Assembly (NCBI GenBank): GCA_016195145.1
Contig: JACQAF010000181.1
Span: 1 to 34,714 of the forward strand
Direction of reading: 5' to 3'
Length of the DNA: 34,714 bases
Source: Rhodospirillales bacterium
Lineage (GTDB): Bacteria > Pseudomonadota > Alphaproteobacteria > CACIAM-22H2
Position numbers and translations under genes: made by a program
The notes under the pieces: generated by a model
Told to the model about the DNA's origin: nothing
The model's database searches: none
What the model saw: only the letters and a program-made list of their open reading frames with translations
Part shown: positions 1 to 8,720 of the stretch, in pieces
Numbering within the stretch: the stretch's first letter is position 1
Layout: every line of letters starts with the position of its first letter

Positions 1-1
1 G

Positions 2-345
2 GTGCTGGTCGCACACGAGTTCGCGCTTACCGACGGGGCCGGACACGATTACGGTCCGCACAGTGACGGCTTACGCGCAGCGATTGAAGAGACTGATCAT
101 CGGCTCGGTCAAGTGCTCGACATGCTGGCGGCGAAAGGTCTGCTCGACTCGACGCTCTTTGTCTTCACCAGCGATCACGGCATGGCCGCTCAAGACGTGA
201 GCCTCAAGGCGAATCCGGCGCGTCATCCGGAGCGCATTGGCATGAAGACCGTCATCGGCGAACCGATGATCTACTTGCGTGATCTGTGCGTGGAGGTCGC
301 ACCGGCGAACGATGGCCGCACCGCGCGCGTCAGCGTGCTCGATAA
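2..345 (+). other. C-terminal fragment of a type I phosphodiesterase / nucleotide pyrophosphatase-like protein
   Basis: The first ~112 codons carry alkaline-phosphatase-superfamily metal-site motifs: TDGAGHDYGPHS (Asp and His ligands) near residue 9 and FTSDHGM (Asp-His pair) near residue 55. They are followed by ARHPERIGMKTVIGEPMIYL, as in type I phosphodiesterase/nucleotide pyrophosphatase proteins. The match fades at VLDND, which also fits the M16 stretch that follows, so the join lies within roughly 330-355. Hand-counted GC over bases 1-300 is about 61%, lower than most of the neighbouring coding DNA. No N-terminal part is visible because the window begins inside it. This may be DNA from another genome or locus joined here. 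Confidence 0.7.
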
Positions 346-1207
346 CGATCCGCGCGCCCGCATGCGCGAGCAGATGCAGGCGGCGCTCTATCTCAACCAT
401 CCCTATGGCCGGTCGGTGATCGGCTGGGAGCACGAGATGCGCGGGCTCAACACCGCCGATGCGCTCGATTGGTACCGCCGCTATTACGCGCCGAACAACG
501 CCATCCTGATCGTCGCCGGCGACATCACCGCGGCCGATCTCAAACCGCTCGCCGAAAAATATTACGGGCCGATCTCGGCGCGCCCGATTGCGCCGCGCCT
601 GCGCCCGCAGGAGCCGCCGCCCGAGGCGGCGCGGCGCGTCACGATCAAGGACACGCGGGTGCGCGAACCGTCGCTGAGCCGGGTCTATCTCGCGCCGAGC
701 TATGTCGCCGGCGCGCGCGAACATGCCTATCCGCTCGAAGTGCTGGCCGAGGTGCTCGGCAGCGGCGGCACCAGCCAGCTCTATCGCGCGCTGGTTCTCG
801 ACCGGCGGGTGGCCACTGCCGCCGGCGCGTTTTACACGCCCGACGCCATCGACCTGACCCGCTTTGCGATGTTCGCCACCCCGGCGCCCGGCGTTTCGCC
901 GGCCGATCTCGAGGCGGCGCTCGACGAGGAAATCCGGCGCGTCCTGGTCGAGGGCGTGTCGGCCGGCGATGTCGAGCGCGCCAAGCAGCGCATGCGCGCC
1001 TCGGCCGTGTTCGCGCGCGACAGCCTGCAGACGGGGGCGCGAGTGATCGGCACGGCGCTCGCCATCGGCCAGACGGTCGACGACGTCGAGGCGTGGCCCG
1101 ACCGCATCGGCGCGGTGACCGCAGCCGAGGTCACCGCCGCCGCCCGTTATGTGCTGCGTGAGGAAAGATCGGTCACCGGCGTTCTGTTGCCGCGCCCCGG
1201 CAGCTGA
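2..1207 (+). CDS. Chimeric ORF: phosphodiesterase fragment fused to M16 peptidase (5' partial)
   Basis: This open frame runs in from the window edge. Residues 1 to about 112 look like the end of a type I phosphodiesterase (see the separate entry). From about residue 113 (DNDPRARMREQMQAALYLNH) onward it is an M16 zinc peptidase of the PqqL/processing-peptidase type: HPYG, then RYYAPNNAILIVAGD closing the first half, and a second half with LGSGGTSQLYRAL. The N-terminal ~110 residues of an M16 protein, which hold the zinc-binding HxxEH and start the first domain, are absent, so this product cannot be an active M16 peptidase. The following gene is the usual partner M16 protein, so the original gene was probably the catalytic member of a pair. 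The fusion may be an assembly join or a real deletion or recombination. The identity of the M16 part is secure; that of the whole ORF as one protein is doubtful. Confidence 0.8.
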   Translation: MLVAHEFALTDGAGHDYGPHSDGLRAAIEETDHRLGQVLDMLAAKGLLDSTLFVFTSDHGMAAQDVSLKANPARHPERIGMKTVIGEPMIYLRDLCVEVAPANDGRTARVSVLDNDPRARMREQMQAALYLNHPYGRSVIGWEHEMRGLNTADALDWYRRYYAPNNAILIVAGDITAADLKPLAEKYYGPISARPIAPRLRPQEPPPEAARRVTIKDTRVREPSLSRVYLAPSYVAGAREHAYPLEVLAEVLGSGGTSQLYRALVLDRRVATAAGAFYTPDAIDLTRFAMFATPAPGVSPADLEAALDEEIRRVLVEGVSAGDVERAKQRMRASAVFARDSLQTGARVIGTALAIGQTVDDVEAWPDRIGAVTAAEVTAAARYVLREERSVTGVLLPRPGS

Positions 1208-1230
1208 CGCTAACCAAGCGAGTACCGTCC

Positions 1231-2595
1231 ATGATCCGTGGCTTTTCGTTGCGTTACGTCCTTGTCGTTCTCGCCTTTTTTGCGTCGTTCGGCACGGCGC
1301 AAGCGGCGGCCGATCCCGAGCGCGTGGTCAGCCCCGGCGGTATCGAAGCCTGGCTGGTGCGCGACCCGACCCTGCCGATCGTCGCCGTCGAGTTCAGCTT
1401 CCGCGGCGGATCGGCCCTCGATCCGGCCGGCAAGGAAGGGCTCGCCCAGCTTGCCGCCAATCTGTTGACCGAAGGGGCCGGCGATCTCGACCGTCTCGCC
1501 TTCCAGCGGGCGCTCGAAGACCGCAGCATCTCGCTCGATTTCAACACCGGGCTCGACACCTTCCAGGGCTCGACCAAGACCCTCAAGGAAAACCGCGACG
1601 TCGCCGCCGACATGCTGCGCCTGGCGCTGACCCGGCCGCGTTTCGACGCCGCCGATATCGATCGGGTTCGTGCCGCGACGCTGACCGGCCTCGGCCGTGA
1701 CGCCGAAAATCCCGGCCAGATCGCGCGGCGGACCTGGATGGCGACGGCGTTTCCCGGCCATCCCTATGGCCGGCCGGTGCGCGGCACGCCCGAGAGCGTG
1801 AAAACCGTCGGCGAGAAGGATATGCGCGACTTCGTCGCGGCCCGGCTGGCGCGCGACAACCTGATCGTCGGCGCGGTCGGCGACATTACCGCGCCGGAGC
1901 TCGCGGCATGGCTTGACCGCGCCTTTGGCGGGTTGCCGGCCAGGGCCACGCCGGGATCGGTCATGGAAGTGAAGCCCGCCGGCCTCGGCCGGACCATCGT
2001 CATCCGGCGGCCGGTGCCGCAAAGCGCCGTCGTCTTCGGCGAAGGCGGGCTCAAGCGCAACGATCCCGATTTCTATGCCGCGACGGTGATGAATTACATT
2101 CTCGGCGGCGGCGGCTTCAATTCCCGCCTGACGCTGGAGGTGCGCGAGAAACGCGGTCTCGCCTATTCGGTCTACAGCGCGCTGTCGCCGCTCGACCGCA
2201 CCGGGCTGCTGATCGGCGGGACGGCGAGCGAAAACGCCCGCGTCGCCCGCTCGCTTGAGGTGATCCGCGAGGAATGGCGGCGCATGGGCGAGAACGGGCC
2301 GAGCGAGAAGGAACTGGCCGACGCCAAGACCTATCTTACCGGATCGTGGGCGCTGTCGTTCGATTCAACCTCGCGCATCGCGCGCATGCTGGTGGCTGTC
2401 CAGTACGACAAGCTCGGCGTCGATTATTTCCAGCGGCGCAACAGCCTGATCGAGGCGGTGACGATTGGCGACGTGCGCCGCGTCGCCCGCCATCTGCTCG
2501 ATCCCGACCGGCTGCTGACGGTCGTCGTCGGCGAGCCGGACGGCTTGGCCGAGCTTACGCCGCCGGTTGGCGCGCCACCGGCCGGCGGCGGCTGA
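1231..2595 (+). CDS. M16 family peptidase-like protein, non-catalytic partner, exported
   Basis: A 454-residue protein with a signal peptide (basic start, hydrophobic core, cleavage near AQAAA at residues 20-26), so probably periplasmic. It has two M16 domains: GGSALDPAGKEGLAQLAANLL near residue 50 and GGGGFNSRLTLEVREKRGLAYSVYS near residue 290. At the place of the zinc motif HxxEH it reads GLAQL, so the zinc ligands and catalytic Glu are missing. The Arg/Tyr-containing RGLAYSVYS element is kept. In M16 pairs one subunit is catalytic and the other supplies the R/Y element; this is the second kind. It follows the M16 fragment by 23 bp on the same strand, as expected for such a pair. The substrate is unknown. 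The ATG at 1231 gives an intact signal peptide. Confidence 0.88.
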   Translation: MIRGFSLRYVLVVLAFFASFGTAQAAADPERVVSPGGIEAWLVRDPTLPIVAVEFSFRGGSALDPAGKEGLAQLAANLLTEGAGDLDRLAFQRALEDRSISLDFNTGLDTFQGSTKTLKENRDVAADMLRLALTRPRFDAADIDRVRAATLTGLGRDAENPGQIARRTWMATAFPGHPYGRPVRGTPESVKTVGEKDMRDFVAARLARDNLIVGAVGDITAPELAAWLDRAFGGLPARATPGSVMEVKPAGLGRTIVIRRPVPQSAVVFGEGGLKRNDPDFYAATVMNYILGGGGFNSRLTLEVREKRGLAYSVYSALSPLDRTGLLIGGTASENARVARSLEVIREEWRRMGENGPSEKELADAKTYLTGSWALSFDSTSRIARMLVAVQYDKLGVDYFQRRNSLIEAVTIGDVRRVARHLLDPDRLLTVVVGEPDGLAELTPPVGAPPAGGG

Positions 2596-2614
2596 GGTCG
2601 CCGAATCCCTTGCG

Positions 2615-3940
2615 ATGGCGGATTCGACCCCTTTTACGGCGTTCGCGCACGATGTCGATCATTGTTTCGCGGCCGCGATCGGCCGGCACGGCCTCGCTGA
2701 GGCTGACTTCGCGCCGGTCCTGGAGGCGACTCGTCCGGCGCTGACGCGGCTGCGCCAGGCCCGCGCCGACGCCACGCTGCCGCTGTTGCGCTTGCCCGCG
2801 CGTACCGACGATCTCGCCGCGATCGACGCGGCGGCGCAACGCTATCGCGGTCTCGCCCATGTCGTCGTCCTCGGCACCGGCGGGTCGAGCCTCGGCGGGC
2901 GGACGCTGTGCGCGCTCGCCGATGGCGGCCTCGGGTCGGCCGCGTCGCCGGGCAACGCGCCGCGCCTGTGGTTCGCCGAGAACGTCGATCCCGACGGGTT
3001 CGAGCGTCTTGTCGGCGGCCTCGATCTTGCGCGCACCGGCGCGATCGTCGTCTCGAAATCCGGCGGCACGGCCGAAACAATGGCCCAGGCGCTCGCCTTC
3101 CTGCCGCGCCTGGCCAAGGCGATATCGCCGGCCAGCCTCGGCGAACGCGTCACCGCGATTACCGAGCCGACGGACAATCCACTGCGCCGGCTGGCCGGAC
3201 GGCTCGGCCTGCCGATCATCGACCACGATCCGCAGGTCGGCGGCCGCTTCTCGGTCCTGTCGGTGACCGGCCTGTTGCCGGCAGCGATTGCCGGGGTCGA
3301 TATCCGCGCCGTGCGCGCCGGGGCGCTTGCGGCGCTGGTCGCAGCGCTGGCCGACGATCCGCGCCGCTCGCCGCCGGCGATCGGGGCGGCGGTCGGCGCG
3401 GCGCTTGCCAGCACGCGCAGCGTCTCGCAGACGGTGATCCTGCCCTATATCGACCGCCTTGCGCCGTTCGGCCTGTGGTTCTGCCAGCTCTGGGCCGAAA
3501 GCCTCGGCAAGGGCGGCAAGGGCACGACGCCGATCCGCGCCCTCGGCACGGTCGACCAGCACAGCCAGGTGCAGCTTTATCTCGACGGTCCGGCCGACAA
3601 GATGTTCACCGTCGTCATGGGCGATGCGCGCGGCCGCGGCCCGCGTTTCGCGGCCGGCGATCTCGGCGATCCGGCGCTCGACTGGCTCGCCGGGCGGACG
3701 ATGGGCGATCTTCTTGACGCCTCGCAGCGCGCGACGGCCGAGACACTGGCCCGCAAGGGCCGGCCAGTGCGCATCCTGCGCCTCGCGGCGCTCGACGCGC
3801 ACGGCCTCGGCGCGCTGCTGATGCATTTCATGATCGAGACCATCGTCGCCGCGCATCTTCTCAGCGTCGATCCGTTCGACCAGCCGGCGGTCGAGGACGG
3901 CAAGAAACTGGCCCGGCAATACATGCAGGGTATGTCATGA
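2615..3940 (+). CDS. pgi: Glucose-6-phosphate isomerase
   Basis: Interconverts glucose-6-phosphate and fructose-6-phosphate in the cytoplasm, for glycolysis, gluconeogenesis and sugar-nucleotide supply. Visible motifs: GTGGSSLGGRTL (first SIS domain), VSKSGGTAET (phosphate-binding loop), WAESLGKGGKGTTP with the catalytic-region Glu, GTVDQHSQVQLYLDG (PGI signature), and QPAVEDGKKLARQYM near the end with the conserved Lys. At 441 residues it belongs to the shorter bacterial PGI type. I chose the ATG at 2615. The open frame extends up to 2567, but that would overlap the preceding gene by 29 bp and add residues that do not look like PGI. The stop codon overlaps the mutL start (ATGA), which suggests coupled translation. 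Confidence 0.92.
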   Translation: MADSTPFTAFAHDVDHCFAAAIGRHGLAEADFAPVLEATRPALTRLRQARADATLPLLRLPARTDDLAAIDAAAQRYRGLAHVVVLGTGGSSLGGRTLCALADGGLGSAASPGNAPRLWFAENVDPDGFERLVGGLDLARTGAIVVSKSGGTAETMAQALAFLPRLAKAISPASLGERVTAITEPTDNPLRRLAGRLGLPIIDHDPQVGGRFSVLSVTGLLPAAIAGVDIRAVRAGALAALVAALADDPRRSPPAIGAAVGAALASTRSVSQTVILPYIDRLAPFGLWFCQLWAESLGKGGKGTTPIRALGTVDQHSQVQLYLDGPADKMFTVVMGDARGRGPRFAAGDLGDPALDWLAGRTMGDLLDASQRATAETLARKGRPVRILRLAALDAHGLGALLMHFMIETIVAAHLLSVDPFDQPAVEDGKKLARQYMQGMS

Positions 3941-5748
3941 CCCTGCGCCGCCTGCCCGAGACGGTGGTCAACCGCATCGCCGCCGGCGAGGTGATCGAGC
4001 GTCCGGCGGCGGCGGTCAAGGAACTGGTCGAAAACGCCCTCGATGCCGGCGCCGTGCGCATCGAAGTGACGCTGGGCGAGGCTGGCAAGAGCCTGATTGC
4101 GGTCGTCGACGACGGCGGCGGCATGTCGCGCGAGGAGATCGACCTCGCGGTCGAGCGGCACGCCACATCGAAGCTGCCCGACGACGATCTTCTGCGCATC
4201 TCGACCCTCGGCTTTCGCGGCGAGGCGCTGCCGTCGATCGGCGCGGTGGCGCGGCTGTCGATCGTCAGCCGCCGGCGCGGCGACGAGGCGGCGTGGGCGA
4301 TCGCGGTCGACGGCGGCCGCAAGGCGGCGCCCGTGCTGGCTGCCCACCCGCCGGGGACGCGGGTCGAAATCCGCGACCTGTTTTACGCAACGCCGGCACG
4401 GCTCAAGTTTCTCAAGGGCGAGCGCGCCGAGCTCAATGCCGCCCTCGACGCGGTGCAGCGCCTCGCCATGGCCCATCCGCGCGTCGCCTTTTATGTGAAC
4501 GACGCGACGGCCGGCCGCGCGCTGCTCAAGCTCGCCGGACCCGACCTCGCCGCCGCCGACCCGGCGCAGGTGCGCCTTGCACGCCTCGCGGCGGTGATCG
4601 GGCGCGATTTTTTCGACAACGCGATTCCCATCGAGGCGACGCGCGAGGGCGTGCGCCTGTCGGGCCATGCGGGCCTGCCGACCTATAACCGGGCCAACGC
4701 GCAGCATCAGTACTTGTTCGTCAACGGCCGGCCGGTGCGCGACAAGCTGCTCGCCGGCGCGGTGCGCGCCGCCTATGCCGATTTTCTCGCCCGCGACCGC
4801 CACCCGGCGGTGGCGCTGTTCGTCGAGCTGGCGGCGGAAGAGGTCGATGTCAACGTTCACCCGGCGAAGGCCGAGGTGCGCTTCCGCGACGCGGGGCTGG
4901 TGCGCGGGCTGATCGTCGGCGCATTGCGCCATGCGCTGGCCGCCGCCGGGTTCCGTGCATCGACGACCGTATCCACCGGCGCGCTCGGCGCGTTGCGGCC
5001 GGGCGCGGGCGCGCCGTCCTGGCCGGCGCCGCCATCGGGGGGTGCGCGTTACGCGCCGGGCCTCGCCGAGGCGGCCGCCGCCTATCAGGCGCCGCTCGCC
5101 GGCCTCGCCCAACCTTCGGCCCACGCCGAGATGCCCGCGCCGGCTGCCTCGCCGGTCGTGGCCGGGGATTATCCGCTCGGCGTCGCCCGCGCCCAGGTAC
5201 ATGAAACCTATATCGTCGCCCAGACCGCCGACGGGGTGGTGATCGTCGATCAGCACGCGGCGCATGAACGCCTTGTCTACGAGAAGATGAAGCGCGATCT
5301 CGATGCCGGCGGGATCAAGCGCCAGACGTTGCTGATTCCCGAAGTGGTCGAGCTCGATGAGGCGGCGCTCGCCCGCCTGATGCCGCGCCTCGCCGAATTC
5401 GCCGAACTCGGCCTGACGATCGAATCCTTCGGCCCCGGGGCGGTCGCGGTGCGCGAGACGCCGGCGCTGCTGGGCGCTGCCGACGTCAAGGCCCTGATCC
5501 GCGACCTTGCCGATGAAATCGCCGAATACGGCGAGGCGCTGTCGCTCAAGGAGAAGCTCGCCGAAGTGTGCTCGACCATGGCTTGCCACGGCAGCGTGCG
5601 CGCCGGCCGGCGGCTGACGGCCGACGAGATGAATGCGCTTCTGCGCCAGATGGAGGCGACGCCGCATTCCGGCCAGTGCAATCACGGCCGGCCGACCTAT
5701 GTCGAACTGAAACTCGCCGACATCGAGCGGCTGTTCGGCCGCCGATGA
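3937..5748 (+). CDS. mutL: DNA mismatch repair protein MutL
   Basis: Links mismatch recognition by MutS to strand incision. The N-terminal GHKL ATPase shows its motifs in order: IAAGEVIERPAAAVKELVEN with ALDAGA, DDGGGM, RHATSK, TLGFRGEALPSI and GTRVEIRDLFYATPAR. A short Ala/Pro-rich linker (about residues 345-410) leads to the C-terminal domain. That domain keeps the endonuclease signature DQHA(x)2E(x)4E (DQHAAHERLVYE, about residue 438), plus ACHGSVRAG and QCNHGRPT, so this MutL is probably a metal-dependent nicking endonuclease, as in bacteria without MutH. Length (603 aa) is normal. It starts inside the pgi stop (ATGA) and ends in an ATGA overlap with the next gene. Confidence 0.97.
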   Translation: MTLRRLPETVVNRIAAGEVIERPAAAVKELVENALDAGAVRIEVTLGEAGKSLIAVVDDGGGMSREEIDLAVERHATSKLPDDDLLRISTLGFRGEALPSIGAVARLSIVSRRRGDEAAWAIAVDGGRKAAPVLAAHPPGTRVEIRDLFYATPARLKFLKGERAELNAALDAVQRLAMAHPRVAFYVNDATAGRALLKLAGPDLAAADPAQVRLARLAAVIGRDFFDNAIPIEATREGVRLSGHAGLPTYNRANAQHQYLFVNGRPVRDKLLAGAVRAAYADFLARDRHPAVALFVELAAEEVDVNVHPAKAEVRFRDAGLVRGLIVGALRHALAAAGFRASTTVSTGALGALRPGAGAPSWPAPPSGGARYAPGLAEAAAAYQAPLAGLAQPSAHAEMPAPAASPVVAGDYPLGVARAQVHETYIVAQTADGVVIVDQHAAHERLVYEKMKRDLDAGGIKRQTLLIPEVVELDEAALARLMPRLAEFAELGLTIESFGPGAVAVRETPALLGAADVKALIRDLADEIAEYGEALSLKEKLAEVCSTMACHGSVRAGRRLTADEMNALLRQMEATPHSGQCNHGRPTYVELKLADIERLFGRR

Positions 5749-7328
5749 CCGCGCCGGCCGGGGCCGCCGCCGCGCATCACCGCCGCGCGCTCGAACTCCT
5801 GCAGGCGCGGCAGGAGCCGGCGGCGCTCGGCGAACTGGTGCTCGCCGTCGCCCGCGATCCGGCGGCCGGCGAGCCGGCGCGGCTCCTCGCCGGATTGCTC
5901 GTGCGCTACGATCTCGGCCCGGGGGCGGAGGTGGCGGCAGCGCTGGCGGCGTGTTTCGCCCATCCCGATATCGACCATCAGCGCCTGATGCGCAGCGCGA
6001 TCAACTGCCTCGCCGGCATGCCAGCGTTCCGGGCGCGGGCGGCGCAGGCCGGGGCAGCGGGCTGGCGCGCGGCGGCGGACGAACTCCTCGATGGCGAAGG
6101 CGGCCTTCTCGCCGATCCGCTGTTTCATGCCGTGCTGACCAGGGGCATATGCCACGACGCGCCGTTCGAGCGGTTTGTCACCGCCTTGCGCGCCGCGCTG
6201 CTCGGCCGGGCGGCGGCGGCACCGACGCCGATTTGGCGCATGGTCGCGGCAGCGTTGGCCCAGCAGGCGGAAAACAACGAATATGCCTGGTTCGTCACGC
6301 CCGAGGAAACGGCGGCGCTGGCGGCGTTGCCCGATGGCGAATGGCCGGCGCTGCTTGCAGCCATGTATCGCCCGCCGCCGGCTGCGCCCGATGCGCAAGA
6401 AGCGGCGCTGCGGGCCGCGATCCCGCGCCTCGTCCCCGAACGCGACGCCACCTCGCAGGCGGTGCGCGCGCAATACGAGGAAAATCCCTATCCGCGCTGG
6501 CTGTCGCTCGCCCCGCCGCGCCTCGGCGAGCGGCGTGAACGAATCGTCCGTTATTTCGGCCCCGAAGCGGCGGCGCGCTTCGCCGGGCCGCTCGACGTGC
6601 TGATCGCCGGCTGCGGCACCGGCCGCCAGGCGGTGGCGGCGGCCTTCGCCTACGGGGCTGGGGCGAACATCCTCGCCTGCGATCTCAGCCGCGCGAGCCT
6701 CGCCTATGCGGCGCGCATGGCGCAACGTTCCGGCGTCGGCGATATCGAGTTTTTGCAGGCCGACATCCTCGATCTTGCCGCCCTCGACCGGTCGTTCGAC
6801 GCCATCGAGGCCATCGGCGTGCTCCATCACATGGCCGACCCGCTGGCCGGCTGGGCGGCGCTGGTCCGCCGCCTCAGGCCCGGCGGGGCGATGCGCGTGG
6901 CCCTCTACAGCGCGCGCGGCCGCGCCGACATCGTCGCCGCGCGGAACGAGATCGCGCGCCGCGGCCTGCCGGCGACGCCCGAGGGCATCCGCGCCCTGCG
7001 CCAAATTGCGCTCGATGCGCCGGACGATGTGCGCGACTGGCGCACCGGCGTGCGGCGTTTCGTCGATTTCTATTCGCTGTCGGCCTGCCGCGATCTCCTG
7101 TTCCATGTCGCCGAGCATCGCTTCACGCCGACGCGGCTCAAGGCGGCGCTGGCGACGCTTGGCCTCGATTTCCGCGGCTTCGAGCTGCCGACGGCGACAG
7201 CCGCGGCGTGGCGGCGCTTCGCCGGCGACGCCGATGCCCTCGACCTCGATCGCTGGGAAGCGTTCGAGGCGGCGCATCCCGACGCCTTCGTCGGCATGTT
7301 CCAGTTCTGGTGCCGCCGGTCCGGCTAG
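5745..7328 (+). CDS. Class I SAM-dependent methyltransferase with helical (TPR-like) N-terminal region
   Basis: A 527-residue protein. The first ~230 residues are Ala/Leu-rich and helical, like degenerate TPRs (HHRRALELLQARQEPAALGE). A short YEENPYPRW motif (about residue 245), typical of TPR-methyltransferase proteins, precedes a Rossmann-fold methyltransferase: VLIAGCGTGRQAV (SAM-binding motif I), LACDLSRASLAYA (acidic residue for ribose), LQADILDLA, and AIGVLHHMADPLAGW (post-II). A C-terminal helical part follows. The substrate cannot be read from the sequence. Start at 5745, overlapping the mutL stop as ATGA; the frame is open further upstream, but only as a shadow of mutL. Its stop shares CTAG with the convergent rsmD. 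Confidence 0.88.
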   Translation: MTAPAGAAAAHHRRALELLQARQEPAALGELVLAVARDPAAGEPARLLAGLLVRYDLGPGAEVAAALAACFAHPDIDHQRLMRSAINCLAGMPAFRARAAQAGAAGWRAAADELLDGEGGLLADPLFHAVLTRGICHDAPFERFVTALRAALLGRAAAAPTPIWRMVAAALAQQAENNEYAWFVTPEETAALAALPDGEWPALLAAMYRPPPAAPDAQEAALRAAIPRLVPERDATSQAVRAQYEENPYPRWLSLAPPRLGERRERIVRYFGPEAAARFAGPLDVLIAGCGTGRQAVAAAFAYGAGANILACDLSRASLAYAARMAQRSGVGDIEFLQADILDLAALDRSFDAIEAIGVLHHMADPLAGWAALVRRLRPGGAMRVALYSARGRADIVAARNEIARRGLPATPEGIRALRQIALDAPDDVRDWRTGVRRFVDFYSLSACRDLLFHVAEHRFTPTRLKAALATLGLDFRGFELPTATAAAWRRFAGDADALDLDRWEAFEAAHPDAFVGMFQFWCRRSG

Positions 7329-7909
7329 CCGGCGGGCGCGTAGCGCAGGAAGGTGAGTTTCGCCTTGCCGTAGCGGCGTTCGTCGATAGCGGCGAAACGC
7401 GGCGGCAGCGCAAGCGCTTCCTGCGCCGCCGTCTCGACGACGCAGACCGCGCCGTCGGCGAGCCACCCGTTCTCGGCAAGAGCGGCGAGCGCCTGCCCGG
7501 CGAGCCCGCTGCCATAGGGCGGGTCGAGGAAGGCGACGGTGCATGGCCCGGGGGCCCCGGCCGGTAGCTTTCCGGGGCGCACGGCATCGGCAGGGCGGAC
7601 GAGAGCATGGCCGGTCTCGCCGAGAGCAACGATGTTGGCGCGCACCAGATCGAGGGCCGCCTTGTCGCTGTCGATGAACACAGCATGAGCGGCGCCGCGC
7701 GACAGCGCCTCGAGGCCAAGCGCGCCGGTGCCGCAGAAGGCGTCGAGCACCCGGGCGTCCTGCACGGCCGAAATGCCGCCGGGCGCAAACCGGCCATGGG
7801 CGAGGATGTTGAACAGCGATTCGCGTGCCCGGTCGCTGGTCGGGCGGATGCGCTCATCGGCCGGCGCGGCGAGCTTGCGGCCGCGATGCTTGCCGCCGAC
7901 GACGCGCAT
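7325..7909 (-). CDS. rsmD: 16S rRNA (guanine(966)-N(2))-methyltransferase RsmD
   Basis: Methylates G966 of 16S rRNA during 30S assembly. Family features: the start MRVVGGKHRGRKLAAP, IRPTSDRARESLFNIL, SAM motif LDAFCGTGALGLEALSRGA, FIDSDKAAL, and the catalytic DPPYGSGL typical of N-methyltransferases acting on exocyclic amines. Length is 194 residues, usual for RsmD. I start it at the ATG at 7909; the frame stays open upstream to about 8101 but that part is a shadow of rluB. Its ATG overlaps the rluB stop (ATGA), so the two rRNA modification genes are probably co-translated. Confidence 0.94.
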   Translation of the reverse strand: MRVVGGKHRGRKLAAPADERIRPTSDRARESLFNILAHGRFAPGGISAVQDARVLDAFCGTGALGLEALSRGAAHAVFIDSDKAALDLVRANIVALGETGHALVRPADAVRPGKLPAGAPGPCTVAFLDPPYGSGLAGQALAALAENGWLADGAVCVVETAAQEALALPPRFAAIDERRYGKAKLTFLRYAPAG

Positions 7910-8715
7910 CAGCGCCCGCGTTCCCGCTGCGCCTTGCGTGCCGCCGCGCCGAGCGGCGCGCCGGCCAGCGTCACGCCGAGCTGGTCGCGCAACACCTTGG
8001 TGGGCACTTCCTCGATCCTCCCGGCCGGCAGATCGCCGAGCTGAAACGGCCCATAGGCGACGCGGATCAGGCGGTTGACCGGAAAGCCGAGATATTCGCA
8101 TACCCGGCGCACCTCGCGGTTCTTGCCTTCGGTCAGCGCCATGGTGATCCAGGTGTTGCGGCCATACGCGCTTTCGCTCCTCGCGCGGTCGAGATGCGCC
8201 TCGATCGGTCCATAGGCGACGCCGTCGATGACCAGGCCCTTGGCAAGGCGGGCGAATGCCGCCGCGTCGGGAACGCCGAACACGCGCACCCGATAGCGCC
8301 GCACCCAGCCGGTAGCCGGCAGTTCCAGATGGCGCTTGATCGCGCCGTCATTGGTCAGGAGCAGCAGCCCTTCCGAGGTAAAGTCGAGCCGCCCGACCGG
8401 CATCAGTCGCGGCAGGCCCGCCGGCATGCCGTCATAGATGGTCCGGCGTCCCTCGGGGTCGCTGGCGGTGGTCAGCACGCCGTGCGGCTTGTGGAAGCGG
8501 AACAGGCGCGGTCGTTCGGGCGGGCGGAGCGGCTTGCCGTCGACGGTGACCGCGTTCTCGGCCGTCACCGTCACCGCCGGGCTGGTCAGCGCCTTGCCGT
8601 CGATGGCGACGCGGCCCTCGGCGATCCAGCGTTCGGCCTCGCGGCGCGAACACAGACCGGCGCGCGCCATCACCTTGGCGATGCGTTCGCCCTTGGCCGG
8701 AGCGGCGGCGGTCAT
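7909..8715 (-). CDS. rluB: Pseudouridine synthase, RsuA/RluB/E/F family (probably RluB)
   Basis: Makes a pseudouridine in rRNA; the RluB type modifies 23S U2605. An S4 RNA-binding domain lies at residues ~8-55 (RIAKVMARAGLCSRREAERW). The catalytic domain follows with FRFHKPHGVLTT, then PVGRLDFTSEGLLLLTNDGA, whose GRLD holds the catalytic Asp. GKNREVRRVCEYLG and RLIRVAYGPFQLGDL are family signatures. Length is 268 residues from the ATG at 8715. An earlier ATG at 8799 would overlap the upstream amidotransferase gene and adds only basic filler. Which exact uridine is modified is inferred from family resemblance. It lies 5 bp after the amidotransferase gene and upstream of rsmD. Confidence 0.9.
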   Translation of the reverse strand: MTAAAPAKGERIAKVMARAGLCSRREAERWIAEGRVAIDGKALTSPAVTVTAENAVTVDGKPLRPPERPRLFRFHKPHGVLTTASDPEGRRTIYDGMPAGLPRLMPVGRLDFTSEGLLLLTNDGAIKRHLELPATGWVRRYRVRVFGVPDAAAFARLAKGLVIDGVAYGPIEAHLDRARSESAYGRNTWITMALTEGKNREVRRVCEYLGFPVNRLIRVAYGPFQLGDLPAGRIEEVPTKVLRDQLGVTLAGAPLGAAARKAQRERGR

Positions 8716-8720
8716 GACGC

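Noticed and set aside
3577..5685. Very long minus-strand open frame (702 codons) opposite pgi and mutL
   Set aside because: It is the mirror of GC-rich coding DNA: Arg/Ala/Gly/His-rich, with no motif, opposite a clear MutL. Similar long antisense frames at 5697-7544, 7825-8907, 11424-12608, 18919-20151 and 31734-33260 were rejected for the same reason.
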